From contig NZ_CP029190.1 of NCBI RefSeq assembly GCF_008642295.1, forward strand, positions 3,951,501-4,015,500: a DNA stretch of 64,000 nt, written 5' to 3'. This DNA comes from Streptomyces venezuelae (GTDB lineage Bacteria > Actinomycetota > Actinomycetes > Streptomycetales > Streptomycetaceae). The position numbers and the translations under genes were made by a program. The notes under the pieces are model-generated. The model was not told where the DNA came from. It saw only the letters and a program-made list of their open reading frames with translations, and ran no database searches. Shown in pieces: positions 1-8,192 of the stretch. How positions within the stretch are numbered: the first letter of the stretch is position 1; every line of letters starts with the position of its first letter.

Positions 1-486
1 CCACATCCAGGCGGACACGCGAGGACCGGTCCGCATCGCGACCACTGCCAACACCGTGAGGTACGCGAGGAAGGAGCTGGGCGACCACGGCCAGGTCATG
101 TACCCGGCATCGAACACGGACAGCAGCAGGGTGCTCGCCACGCTCGCCCAGAACGCGGCAATCGGCCGCATCAGCGTCATCAGCACCGGGACACCGGCGA
201 TCAGGCCCATGAACAGGGACGACAGCGGATTCGAGAACCACATCCCCCAGCCGTCCATGCCGCCGAGGACGACCACGACGAAAGCGGCCAGCCCCACCGC
301 CGCGTGCGGGGCGTGCGGTGCCAGCAGACGTATCCCCTCCGGCAGCCGCCGGGTCAGTGGGCCGTCCGTCCGCATCGGGGGCAGCGGCCGGTAGACAAAG
401 GCGTTGACGAACAGGTCCTGGCGCAGGGCCTGGAGAATCTGGAATTCGGGGGTCCGGGGGGTCCCCCCGGCGGCTGTCTTGGTCAC
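1..486 (-). CDS. Sensor histidine kinase, N-terminal part (cut by window edge)
   Basis: The minus strand is open from a GTG at 486 to the window start (162 codons). It encodes a short soluble lead ending in a PLPPMRTDGPL-like stretch, then several hydrophobic segments separated by short loops. This is the layout of the membrane sensor part of DesK-type Streptomyces kinases; the catalytic part lies outside the window. The GTG is preferred over the ATG at 375 because the reading upstream of that ATG (ALRQDLFVNAFVYRPLPP) looks like conserved coding sequence. No clear ribosome site precedes the GTG. It lies 87 bp downstream of a response-regulator gene on the same strand, so it may belong to a second two-component pair. 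The kinase identity is inferred from the N-terminus only. Confidence 0.6.
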   Translation of the reverse strand, partial: MTKTAAGGTPRTPEFQILQALRQDLFVNAFVYRPLPPMRTDGPLTRRLPEGIRLLAPHAPHAAVGLAAFVVVVLGGMDGWGMWFSNPLSSLFMGLIAGVPVLMTLMRPIAAFWASVASTLLLSVFDAGYMTWPWSPSSFLAYLTVLAVVAMRTGPRVSAWMW

Positions 487-548
487 GTACAAACCGTAGG
501 TCCGCCGCACCCTCGTCCGCGTCGCCGCCGATGGGGATCTCTCAGGGT

Positions 549-579
549 CCCCCTCAAGTACTACCCGGCCCCCTCAGTA
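549..579. repeat. Direct repeat CCCCCTCA(A)GTA, 20 bp apart
   Basis: CCCCCTCAAGTA (549-560) and CCCCCTCAGTA (569-579) lie between the response-regulator stop and the start of the next kinase. Repeats spaced about two helical turns apart upstream of a signalling gene could be an operator. This is inference only. Confidence 0.3.
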
Positions 580-1245
580 GCCCGTCGGACGGACCAGACC
601 CGTCTCGTACGCGAACACCGCCGCCTGGGTGCGGTCGCGCAGGCCCAGCTTCACCAGGATGCGGCTCACATGGGTCTTCACCGTCTGCTCGGCCACCACC
701 AGGTGTTCCGCGATCTCCGCGTTCGACAGCCCCTGCGCGATCAGCGACAGCACCTCCGTCTCCCGCTCGGTCAGCTCCCCGATCCGGTCCCGGGAAGGCG
801 CACGCGGAGCCCCCAGCCGGGAGAACTCGGTGATCAGCCGTTTGGTGATGTTCGGCGAGAGGAGGGCCTCACCCGCCGCGATCACCCGGACCGCCTCGGC
901 GAGCTGGTCCGCGGAGGCGTCCTTGAGGAGGAACCCGGAGGCTCCGGCCCGCAACGCCTCGTACACGTACTCGTCCAGGTCGAAGGTGGTCAGCACCAGC
1001 ACCTTCACCCGTGCCTCCGGTGCCCGGGTGATCGCGGCGGTCGCCTCGATGCCGCTGACCCCGGGCATACGGATGTCCATCAGGACCACGTCCGGATCGA
1101 GTTCGGCGACTTTGGCGACGGCATCGGCGCCGTCCACCGCCTGGCCGACCACCTCGATGTCGGGCTGGGCGTTGAGCAGCACGGTGAAGCCCTGCCGGAC
1201 CATCATCTGGTCGTCGGCGATCATCACCCGGATCGGCGTGGTCAT
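574..1245 (-). CDS. NarL/FixJ-type response regulator
   Basis: This 223-residue cytoplasmic DNA-binding regulator is the output partner of the kinase encoded just upstream. The receiver domain (about residues 5-120) has the acidic pair DD at 11-12, the phospho-acceptor Asp57 in VVLMDIRMPG and the conserved Lys in LLKDAS. The C-terminal LuxR helix-turn-helix (about 155-215) reads LTERETEVLSLIAQGLSN. The start ATG at 1245 overlaps the kinase stop in an ATGA (1242-1245), so the two are translationally coupled. The longer upstream reading to 1428 only shadows the kinase gene. It is the last gene of a four-gene minus-strand operon. The stimulus and targets cannot be read from the sequence. Confidence 0.93.
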   Translation of the reverse strand: MTTPIRVMIADDQMMVRQGFTVLLNAQPDIEVVGQAVDGADAVAKVAELDPDVVLMDIRMPGVSGIEATAAITRAPEARVKVLVLTTFDLDEYVYEALRAGASGFLLKDASADQLAEAVRVIAAGEALLSPNITKRLITEFSRLGAPRAPSRDRIGELTERETEVLSLIAQGLSNAEIAEHLVVAEQTVKTHVSRILVKLGLRDRTQAAVFAYETGLVRPTGY

Positions 1246-2561
1246 GAGTCCTTCTCGGTCGGTGGATCCATCGGGAGCAGCGCCGTCACCTCGTACCCCC
1301 CGCCGGGGCGGGGGCCGGCGGCCAGCTCGCCCCCCAGCATGCCCGCCCGCTCGCGCATTCCCAGCAGGCCGTGCCCGGCACCGGGGGACGGCTGCACGGG
1401 GCGGGTCGGGGCGGAGTTCGCGACGCACAGGTGCAGTTCGCGCGGCCCGTACGCGATGCCCACCTCGACCCGGGAGCCCGGCGCGTGCCGGAGGCAGTTG
1501 CTGAGGGCCTCCTGGACGATCCGGTAGGCGGTGAGCTCCACGCCGGGGGTGAGCGGCCGGCGGACGCCCGCGATCTCGGTGCTGACTTCCAGGCCGGCGC
1601 CCCGCACGTTCTCCACCAGCCCGTCCAGATCGGCGAGGGTGGGCTGCGGATGGTGTGGGTTCGCGGGATCCTCGGGGTCCTCGGAGCGCAGCACTCCGAG
1701 GACCCGCCGCAGTTCGGTGAGGGCCTCCAGGGCGTTCTCCCGGATGCCCGCCAGGTTCTCCTTCAGCTCCTCGGAGGGGTTCTCCACCAGGTGCGGGGCG
1801 ACCTGGGCCTGGATCGAGATCACCGACATGTGGTGGGCGACGACGTCGTGCAGTTCGCGGGCGATCCGGCTGCGCTCCTCCAGCAGCGCCCGCTGCGCCC
1901 GCTCGGCCTCGGTGAGGGTCTCCTGTTCCGCCAGCTTGCCGCGGGCCAGCCGCACCGCCCGCAGCGCATAGCCGAGGACGGCGGCGAACCCGAACAGGAG
2001 CACGGCCGAGAGCAGGGTGTCATCGCTGCCCGGCGGGGCCGCGAGGTTCTCGGCCAGCCAGGTCAGGACCACCGTCAGGACGACCGCCTCGGTGGTGACC
2101 CGCGCCGGTACGCGCAGGGCGAGCAGCAGGATCACCAGTGCGAAGGCGGGCAGGCCGGAGGGCATCCAGAGCCAGGGCTGTCCGCCGTCCGCGCCGTGCG
2201 CGATGACGGCGGCCGTCCAGCCGGCCGTGATCAGCCCCAGCCAGAACCCGGCCAGCGGGCTGAACAGGGCGATCATGATGGACAGCCCGGTCAGCAGGCC
2301 CAGTCCGGCCGGGGCGCCGCCCTTGATGCCGTAGTGCGAGCCGATCTGTTCCGTGGTGAGGAAGGCGAAGAACACCGCCGCATACCCGACCAGGACATGG
2401 GGCAGCCACGCCAGCCAGCGCGGCCTGCGCATCCTCGGCAGCGGGTCCCGTTCGACGGTGAGCAGATCCCGGACAACGGTCCACACCGCCCCGCGCAGCC
2501 GTGCCGGAACGGTGGCCGGAGGCCGGGTGCTGTGCTCGCTCACATCGTCCAGCCTATGCAT
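1242..2561 (-). CDS. DesK/NarX-family sensor histidine kinase
   Basis: This 439-residue membrane kinase should autophosphorylate and pass phosphate to the regulator encoded next. About five to six hydrophobic segments span residues 48-205. A HisKA_3 dimerisation region follows, with phospho-acceptor His238 in the motif RIARELHDVV. The C-terminal HATPase ends with the GAGHGLLGMRERA ATP-lid motif. The ATG at 2561 overlaps the end of the acyltransferase gene by 8 nt; a GTG at 2543 (residue 7) is an alternative start. The close packing with an acyltransferase and a secreted hydrolase suggests a cell-envelope role, which is inference. Confidence 0.9.
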   Translation of the reverse strand: MHRLDDVSEHSTRPPATVPARLRGAVWTVVRDLLTVERDPLPRMRRPRWLAWLPHVLVGYAAVFFAFLTTEQIGSHYGIKGGAPAGLGLLTGLSIMIALFSPLAGFWLGLITAGWTAAVIAHGADGGQPWLWMPSGLPAFALVILLLALRVPARVTTEAVVLTVVLTWLAENLAAPPGSDDTLLSAVLLFGFAAVLGYALRAVRLARGKLAEQETLTEAERAQRALLEERSRIARELHDVVAHHMSVISIQAQVAPHLVENPSEELKENLAGIRENALEALTELRRVLGVLRSEDPEDPANPHHPQPTLADLDGLVENVRGAGLEVSTEIAGVRRPLTPGVELTAYRIVQEALSNCLRHAPGSRVEVGIAYGPRELHLCVANSAPTRPVQPSPGAGHGLLGMRERAGMLGGELAAGPRPGGGYEVTALLPMDPPTEKDS

Positions 2562-3750
2562 GGGTGATCTCCCGGGTCGCGGCCGGCCGCGCGCAAGCGG
2601 CCCCGGTCCTGCGGCCGTTCGGGTGGCGGGGCTGCTCGTATGTACCGAACGCGGTCCGGCAGACCAGCAGCGCCGCCGCGAACACCGGCAGCCACAGCAG
2701 CCGGGCGGCTATCCACCCCGGGCCGTCCGGGACCGTGTGCAGGCCCGGCAGATCCGTCCCCGACGCCAGACCGAGGGCGGTGACGGCCATCATCGCGGTC
2801 TGGTGCCACAGGAAGAGGGTCATCGCGGACAGGTTGGCCAGGGCCACCGCGGCCCAGATCCGGGGACGGCTCATCGCCCGGCCCAGCGGCCCCCGCAGCA
2901 GCAGGGCCAGCCCGCACTGGGCGAGGCCGAAGGACACGGCGGCCAGCGTCGGCGGGTTCAGGTTCGACACCGCGGCACCCGGCACGCCCACCATCGACGC
3001 CGGATAGCCGCCCCACAGGACCAGCGCCGCCGTCCCGGCCGTCCCGACGCCCAGCAGCCAGGCCGCGGCCCGTCGGCCGGCGAACGCGCCCCGGGCCCAG
3101 GCGGCGCCCACGGTGTAGGGGACGAGCCAGCCGGCGGCCACATTGACCCAGCCGGTCCACTCGGGCGCGCCGAACCCGAACCGGGCCAGGTCGACATGCG
3201 CGACCACGGCGAGCGGCCACAGCGGATGCAGCCGGGCCACCAGCGGGGTCACGGCGGTCAGCGCGGCGAACACCAGCAGGAACCACAGCGGGGAGAGCAC
3301 CAGGTTCAGCAAGGTCCGCACGGTGTCCGGCCCGGCGCCGCCGAGCAGCATCCCGGCCGTGGTCACCGCCCACAGCCCGAGGACTGCCGCCACCGGCCGG
3401 AACAGCCGGCCCAGCCGCCGCCCGACCCATTCCCGGTACGTCGTCCCCCGCGCCCGGGCCGAGGCGAGGCTGCGGGTGGCCACATGCCCGCCGACGAGGA
3501 AGAACACGGCCAGGGTCTGGAACACCCAGGAGACCGGGGCCAGCCACGGCATGTGCACCAGCGGGCTGGTGCCGCTCAGACCGCCGTCGTGGTCGGTCAG
3601 TGAGGTGACCAGCCAGTGGCCCAGGATCACGCCCAGGATGGCGAGGGCCCGCAGCGCGTCCACGCTGCGGTCGCGGCCGGCCGGGGTGCCGGAGTCGATC
3701 CGGTCGGCCACGGCCGCCCAGCGGGTGCGCAGACCACGGATCTCAGGCAT
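2554..3750 (-). CDS. Acyltransferase 3 (OafA-like) family membrane protein
   Basis: This 398-residue multi-pass membrane protein opens with RSVDALRALAILGVILGHW, the signature of the acyltransferase-3 family, in which the first helix carries a conserved Arg and the following His. About ten hydrophobic segments follow. Members transfer acyl groups from cytoplasmic donors to sugars, lipids or antibiotics at the membrane; the substrate here is unknown. Its ATG lies inside the end of the upstream hydrolase gene (8-nt overlap) and its stop lies inside the kinase start, so it is the second gene of a tightly coupled operon. Confidence 0.85.
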   Translation of the reverse strand: MPEIRGLRTRWAAVADRIDSGTPAGRDRSVDALRALAILGVILGHWLVTSLTDHDGGLSGTSPLVHMPWLAPVSWVFQTLAVFFLVGGHVATRSLASARARGTTYREWVGRRLGRLFRPVAAVLGLWAVTTAGMLLGGAGPDTVRTLLNLVLSPLWFLLVFAALTAVTPLVARLHPLWPLAVVAHVDLARFGFGAPEWTGWVNVAAGWLVPYTVGAAWARGAFAGRRAAAWLLGVGTAGTAALVLWGGYPASMVGVPGAAVSNLNPPTLAAVSFGLAQCGLALLLRGPLGRAMSRPRIWAAVALANLSAMTLFLWHQTAMMAVTALGLASGTDLPGLHTVPDGPGWIAARLLWLPVFAAALLVCRTAFGTYEQPRHPNGRRTGAACARPAATREITHA

Positions 3751-4711
3751 GGCCGGCCTTCCGGTCGGTACCGAGGACTATGCGGGCGAGGCTGTCGAGG
3801 GAGCGGCTGCCCGGCGTGAGGTAGTCGCTGTGGCCGCCGCTCCCGGCGGCGAAGGGCAGTGCTCCGAAGGCGGGGTCCACCGGGTCGGTGCCGAACCCGA
3901 GGCCGGCCAGCCGCAGATGCGGCACCCGGCCGATCCAGTCGGCCCCGCCCCGCCCGGCCCAGACGCGGGCGGCCGTCGGCAGAGCCGCGGCGCTTTCGGC
4001 GCCCGTCCCCGGACTGCCGAACAGCACGAGGTCCGTGACGGCCGGGCCGGTCTCGGTGCGGGCGCAGACCACGGAGCCGTACGAATGGCAGAGCAGGGAG
4101 AGCCGCGCCCCGGGTCCGGCCAGCTGCCGGAGCCGGCCGGTGAAGGGCCCCAGTGCCCGGGCGGCCTCCTCGGCGCGGCTTCCGGTGAGGACGGCCGGGC
4201 TGATCGTGCCGGGGGTGTCATAGCCGAGCCAGGCCACCACCGCGGAGTGCGGATGCTCCGCCCGCAGGCGCTGCCCGAGCGCAACGGCCCCGGCACGGAA
4301 TCTCTGATAGGTGTCGAGCGTCGTGTCCGACCCGGGGACCAGGACGGCCACCCGGTCGGCGGTGCCGAGATCGCCGAACACCTCGACGGCCCGGCCGCTG
4401 CCCCGCCCGTCGAAGGCGAGGAAGCGGGCCGTCCCGCCGGCCTCCATGGCCCGAAGCCGGGCGGCCCGCCCGGTCCGCCCGGCCTCCTCCGCCATCCGTA
4501 CGGCCTCGGCGAGGTTGGCGCGGTTGGCGGCGTACCGCTCGGAGAGGCCGGCGCCCTCGGCGAAGGAGACGGCGGCGGGCGCGGGCACCGCCGGGGAGGC
4601 GGCGGCCGACACGGGAATTGCGACGGCGGCGGCGATCAGACCCGCGAGCAGCGTGCGCCGCAGGCGTCCGGGAAGGCGGACCGGCCGGACTCGCTCGGAC
4701 TTGCTGCTCAT
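3743..4711 (-). CDS. Secreted alpha/beta hydrolase (DUF1023 type)
   Basis: This predicted export-targeted hydrolase has 322 residues. Residues 1-40 have an Arg-rich n-region, a hydrophobic core (LAGLIAAAVAIPVSAAA) and Ala-rich cleavage options. The body carries GYDTPGTISPAVL and the nucleophile elbow LLCHSYGS, with the catalytic Ser near residue 210; this combination is typical of the actinobacterial DUF1023 family. The ATG at 4711 is preferred because GGGGA lies about 8 nt upstream; the longer reading to 4753 would add 14 residues and has no ribosome site. It is the first gene of the operon ending at 574. The substrate is unknown. Confidence 0.85.
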   Translation of the reverse strand: MSSKSERVRPVRLPGRLRRTLLAGLIAAAVAIPVSAAASPAVPAPAAVSFAEGAGLSERYAANRANLAEAVRMAEEAGRTGRAARLRAMEAGGTARFLAFDGRGSGRAVEVFGDLGTADRVAVLVPGSDTTLDTYQRFRAGAVALGQRLRAEHPHSAVVAWLGYDTPGTISPAVLTGSRAEEAARALGPFTGRLRQLAGPGARLSLLCHSYGSVVCARTETGPAVTDLVLFGSPGTGAESAAALPTAARVWAGRGGADWIGRVPHLRLAGLGFGTDPVDPAFGALPFAAGSGGHSDYLTPGSRSLDSLARIVLGTDRKAGHA

Positions 4712-4741
4712 CGGCGTTGTTCCCCACTTCGGTCGGTGTCC

Positions 4742-4766
4742 CCGGAGAGGCATCTGCTCTCTCCGG
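4742..4766. promoter_or_regulatory. Hairpin in the leader of the hydrolase operon
   Basis: Perfect 8-bp inverted repeat CCGGAGAG / CTCTCCGG with a 9-nt spacer, 31 bp upstream of the operon's first start codon. It could be an operator or an mRNA leader hairpin. There is no further evidence. Confidence 0.35.
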
Positions 4767-4903
4767 TACCGAAGCTAGAAACCGGCACCCCTGGTCGGCG
4801 TCACACTGCGGAGCGGGCTTTGCGCGTAGCTCTCAGGTATGACGAGGGTGAGCCGAGAGGGGTTCGACGTATCCGGGCCACTCCGTCCCGACACAATCAA
4901 TGC

Positions 4904-6667
4904 TCAACGGCGATAGGTGAGCGGCGGATTCTGGCCCCCGACCAGCTCACGGACGAGACTGCCGTCCCCCTGGAGGGTGAGGCGGCTCCACTGGCCGGGG
5001 TTGCAGCTGGCCGTGGGGCCGTACGAGACGCTCGACGGGCTCAGTTCGACCGGCGGGCCGGCCGACTGCAGGGTGGCCGACCAGCCGCACTCGAGGGCGG
5101 CGGAGCGGACCTCCAGCCTCATCACCGGTTCGCCCACGGCGCCCTGGGTGAGGGTGAGCCGCCAGGTCTGGGTACCGGAGGTGGCCGTCCAGGTGCCGAG
5201 GTAGCCGGCCGGGATGCCGCCGGTGCCGGGCACCGAGGGCGCGGTGGTGCCCGGTGTCGAACCGCCGCTGCTCGAGGCGGTGCTGCCCGATCCGCCGCTG
5301 CCCGAGGCGGCGCCTGCCGGGGAGTTCGGGGCGGTGCCGGGGGCCGTGGCCGTGGGGGTGGTGCCGGCGGAGGTCCGCGTGGCCGGGCCGCCCGCAACGG
5401 GGTCGCCGTCGGCGCTCATCACGGCGTACACGGTGCCGCCCGCGGCGATCGCCACGACCGTGGCCACGGCCACCAGGAACACGGTCGAAGCGGTGCGGGG
5501 CCGCGGGTGCGGCGGGGCCGGGGCCACGGGCGCCGGGGCGTACGAGAAGACCGGACCCGGCGGAACCACAGTCGGGGCCGGGGCCGGGCCATAGCTCGGT
5601 GCCGGGCCGTAACTCGGGTACGCGGGGACCGGAGCGGGGACCGGAGCCGGTGCGTGGCCGGTCGGGGCGGGCAGGGTGGGCGGGTCCGCGCGCGGGCGGT
5701 CCGGGCCGGCGTCCTCGCGGTCCAGCAGCTGGACCGCATGCCGCCCCAACTGGGCCACCAGCGCGCCCGGAAGCCAGGGTTCCAGGGCCCTGCCGTCCGC
5801 GACGGTGTCACCCGCGCCGACCAGGGCCAGCAGCTCCGCCGGAGTCGGGCGGTCCGCCGGCTGCTTGCGCAGGCAGCCGGCCACCAGCGTACGGAGCTCC
5901 GCGGGGACGGCCGCGAGATTCGGTTCCGCCCCGGTGATGCGCAGGAGCAGCGGCGCGAGCCCCCCGGCGGTCTCCGGATCTCCGAAGGGCAGCGCTCCGG
6001 TGGCGGCGTACATCAGCACCGCACCGAGGCAGAACACATCGCAGGCCGGGGTGACCGGCTCGCCGCGGATCTGCTCGGGGGCCATGAAGCCGGGGGAACC
6101 GACGAGTTCGCCGGTCCGGGTCAGGCCCAGGGCACCGGCTCCGCTGCCGGCACCGCTTCCGCTTCCGGTGTCCTCGAGGGCGCGGGCGATGCCGAAGTCG
6201 ATGACCCGGGGGCCGTCGATGGTGAGCAGGACGTTCGACGGCTTCAGATCGCGGTGGATCAGGCCGGCGCTGTGGATGTCGCGGAGGGCATGGGCGAGGC
6301 CGGCGGCGAGGATCCGTACGGAACGGGTGGGCAGGGGCCCGAAGTCGCGGGCCACGATCTGACGGAGGCTCGGGCCGGCGACGTAACCGGTGGCCAGCCA
6401 GGGCGTATCGGCTTCGGTGTCGGCGTCGAGGACCGGAGCGGTCCACTCGCCGCCGACCCGGCGGGCGGCGGACACCTCCTGGCGGAACCGGGTGCGGAAC
6501 TCCTCGCGGCGGGCGAGCTCGCGGTGGACGAGTTTGACGGTGACGGTGCGTCCGCGGTCGGACCGGGCGAGGTAGACCTGGCCCATGCCGCCGGCGCCGA
6601 GCCGGGACAGGAGACGGTAGGGCCCGATGCGCTGCGGATCGCCCGGATGCAGGTGTTCCATGGCCAT
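4904..6667 (-). CDS. Membrane-anchored Ser/Thr protein kinase (PknB-like)
   Basis: The 587 residues carry an N-terminal cytoplasmic kinase domain (about 16-285): glycine loop GAGGMGQVY, catalytic Lys45 in VTVKLV, HRDLKPSN with Asp140, DFG Asp157 and an activation segment with GSPGFMAPEQ. A Pro/Ala-rich linker follows, then one transmembrane helix (about 390-410, VFLVAVATVVAIAAGG), a Ser/Thr/Gly-rich spacer and a roughly 100-residue extracellular domain with two cysteines and no PASTA repeats. It probably senses something outside the cell and phosphorylates cytoplasmic targets. The start has a GGGGGAGGGG ribosome site; an ATG two codons downstream is equally possible. A TATCCT -10-like box lies about 28-33 bp upstream. 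It appears monocistronic. Confidence 0.92.
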   Translation of the reverse strand: MAMEHLHPGDPQRIGPYRLLSRLGAGGMGQVYLARSDRGRTVTVKLVHRELARREEFRTRFRQEVSAARRVGGEWTAPVLDADTEADTPWLATGYVAGPSLRQIVARDFGPLPTRSVRILAAGLAHALRDIHSAGLIHRDLKPSNVLLTIDGPRVIDFGIARALEDTGSGSGAGSGAGALGLTRTGELVGSPGFMAPEQIRGEPVTPACDVFCLGAVLMYAATGALPFGDPETAGGLAPLLLRITGAEPNLAAVPAELRTLVAGCLRKQPADRPTPAELLALVGAGDTVADGRALEPWLPGALVAQLGRHAVQLLDREDAGPDRPRADPPTLPAPTGHAPAPVPAPVPAYPSYGPAPSYGPAPAPTVVPPGPVFSYAPAPVAPAPPHPRPRTASTVFLVAVATVVAIAAGGTVYAVMSADGDPVAGGPATRTSAGTTPTATAPGTAPNSPAGAASGSGGSGSTASSSGGSTPGTTAPSVPGTGGIPAGYLGTWTATSGTQTWRLTLTQGAVGEPVMRLEVRSAALECGWSATLQSAGPPVELSPSSVSYGPTASCNPGQWSRLTLQGDGSLVRELVGGQNPPLTYRR

Positions 6668-6826
6668 GTGATCCCCTCCCCCTGGGCCGGCCGAACGGGC
6701 CGAGGATAGTGGGCCGTTGCCGCGGCCCGCAGGGGGATGGACGGTGACGGTTCCGTTCCGGTTGCGGACACCCCCGGCCCCCGGAGGCCCGCTGGGGGAT
6801 CGAGGGGGATCGAGGGCGTCCGCGGG

Positions 6827-7372
6827 TCAGGCCTTGGGCGGGGTGAGGGTGTCCATGGCTGCGGCCAGCCGCTCCAGTACGCGCGCGGTTTCGGCGAAGG
6901 CCTCCTCGCCGAGCTCCGCCGCGAGCCGGGCCGCCAGGTCGGCGTGCCCCGGCTCGATCCGGCTGATGGCCTCGCGGCCGGCCGGGGTCGGGTGGAGGAG
7001 CTTGGCCCGGCGGTGGGCCGGGTTGGGGAGGTACTCGGTGAGGCCGCGTTCCGTGAGCAGGTCCGCGATGCGCTGGACGCTCTGCCGGGTGATGCCCATG
7101 GCGCGGGCGATGCCCGCGACCGGCAGCGGCTCGTGCAGGACCGCGCCGAGCACCTGCCACCAGGCGGCGGTCAGCCCGGCCGGGCGGGCCAGCTCCTCGG
7201 AGACGGCGAGGAACTGCCCGTTCAGCCGGAACACGCCGATCGCCGTGCGGCTGAGCAGCGCCTGGACCTCCGGCGTCCCCGCGTCAGCCGTACCGCCCGC
7301 CGGAGCCGTACCGCCCGACGCCCCGTGGTCGCGCGCCGGCGAAGCATCGCGCGTCGGCGAAGCATCACGCAT
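6827..7372 (-). CDS. MarR-family transcriptional regulator
   Basis: The 181 residues contain a winged helix (about 65-135) with PVAGIARAMGITRQSVQRIADLL as the recognition region and NPAHRRAKLLHPTPAG as the wing, the MarR layout. The first 30 or so residues are a low-complexity repeat (RDASPTRDASPARD) and may not be translated; a later start is possible. It overlaps the end of the PfpI-like gene by 8 nt and is translated behind it. It is a good candidate to bind the inverted repeats in the shared promoter at 8038-8071 and autoregulate. The ligand is unknown. Confidence 0.85.
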   Translation of the reverse strand: MRDASPTRDASPARDHGASGGTAPAGGTADAGTPEVQALLSRTAIGVFRLNGQFLAVSEELARPAGLTAAWWQVLGAVLHEPLPVAGIARAMGITRQSVQRIADLLTERGLTEYLPNPAHRRAKLLHPTPAGREAISRIEPGHADLAARLAAELGEEAFAETARVLERLAAAMDTLTPPKA

Positions 7373-8003
7373 CGCCCGACGCCTCCGCCGCCATCAGGAC
7401 CGGGTACGCGCTCGCGTCCGAGTCGTGGAAGAGCCGGTACCAGGCGTCCAGAACCTCGGGGCCGTACACCCCGAGGCGCGCGAACACCTCGCGGGCGAAG
7501 GCCACCGGCTCCGTCGGCCCCGCCGTGATCAGGTCGCCGTCCGTGACCGCGTCCGCCTCGACGTACCGGTCGGCGCCCGCGTAGCCGGTCTCCGCCAGGT
7601 AGAAGGAGACGGCGCTGGTGTGGGCGCGGTCGTCCAGCAGGCCCTCGCGGGCCAGGCCCGCCGTGGCGCCGCAGATCGCCGCGACCGGTACGCCGGCCGC
7701 GAGGAACTCGCGGGCCTTGGCCGCGAAGGGGGCCAGCGAGTCCCCGGTGTCCCACAGTTCCGCGCCGGTCAGGATCAGCAGGGAGGACTCCGCCGGGTCC
7801 AGGTCGGCGAGCGCCGAGTCCGGCTGGATGCGGATGCCGGCCATCGTGGTGACCGGCTTGTCGTCGGCGAGCGCGACCGTGCGGATCTCGTAGCCGCGCT
7901 GGGCGAGGTGTGCGGTGGTGTGACCGGTCTCCCAGTCCGCGTACGTGTCGTACACCGCGAGGTGGACCGGCTTGCGCGGGGCGGTGTTCACGTTGCTGGT
8001 CAT
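7365..8003 (-). CDS. DJ-1/PfpI-family protein
   Basis: This 212-residue cytoplasmic protein has the DJ-1/PfpI flavodoxin-like fold. The nucleophile elbow AAICGATAGLA places the reactive Cys as in this superfamily, and HTSAVSFYLAETGY matches the following conserved strand. Members act as glyoxalases, amidases or stress proteins; the sequence does not decide which. The ATG at 8003 is chosen because GGAGAG lies about 5 nt upstream; the upstream reading to 8054 crosses the promoter. It is the first gene of a two-gene operon with a MarR regulator, consistent with an inducible detoxification unit (inference). Confidence 0.82.
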   Translation of the reverse strand: MTSNVNTAPRKPVHLAVYDTYADWETGHTTAHLAQRGYEIRTVALADDKPVTTMAGIRIQPDSALADLDPAESSLLILTGAELWDTGDSLAPFAAKAREFLAAGVPVAAICGATAGLAREGLLDDRAHTSAVSFYLAETGYAGADRYVEADAVTDGDLITAGPTEPVAFAREVFARLGVYGPEVLDAWYRLFHDSDASAYPVLMAAEASGDA

Positions 8004-8037
8004 CGTGCTCTCCTCCGTCGTTCCCTGGTCTCGCTTA

Positions 8038-8073
8038 TGACAAGAGACTGTCATGACGACAGCATCCTGTCAA
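8038..8073. promoter_or_regulatory. Promoter with two adjacent inverted repeats (probable MarR operators)
   Basis: TGACA-N6-TGTCA (8038-8053) and GACAG-N4-CTGTC (8058-8071) lie side by side just upstream of the PfpI/MarR operon. On the minus strand a perfect TTGACA (-35) is at 8073-8068, inside the second dyad, with a weak -10 (CAGTCT) about 17 bp on, inside the first. Repressor bound to either dyad would cover the promoter. Confidence 0.55.
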
Positions 8074-8192
8074 TCACCCCCGCGCCCACAGTCGAGCCGA
8101 CGGCCGAGCGGACAGACTGCCGAGGCCGGAGCGCCACCCTCATACAAGGCGCCGATATCCCCTCCCACCTGCGCACTTCTAGCCTGGCCCGC

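Noticed and set aside
304..1527. Long plus-strand open frame (about 400 codons) over the response-regulator and kinase genes
   Set aside because: Antisense shadow caused by high GC. The minus-strand genes have family motifs and proper codon bias.
3143..6709. Open plus-strand frame of nearly 1200 codons
   Set aside because: Low-complexity Gly/Arg-rich antisense of the acyltransferase, hydrolase and protein kinase genes.
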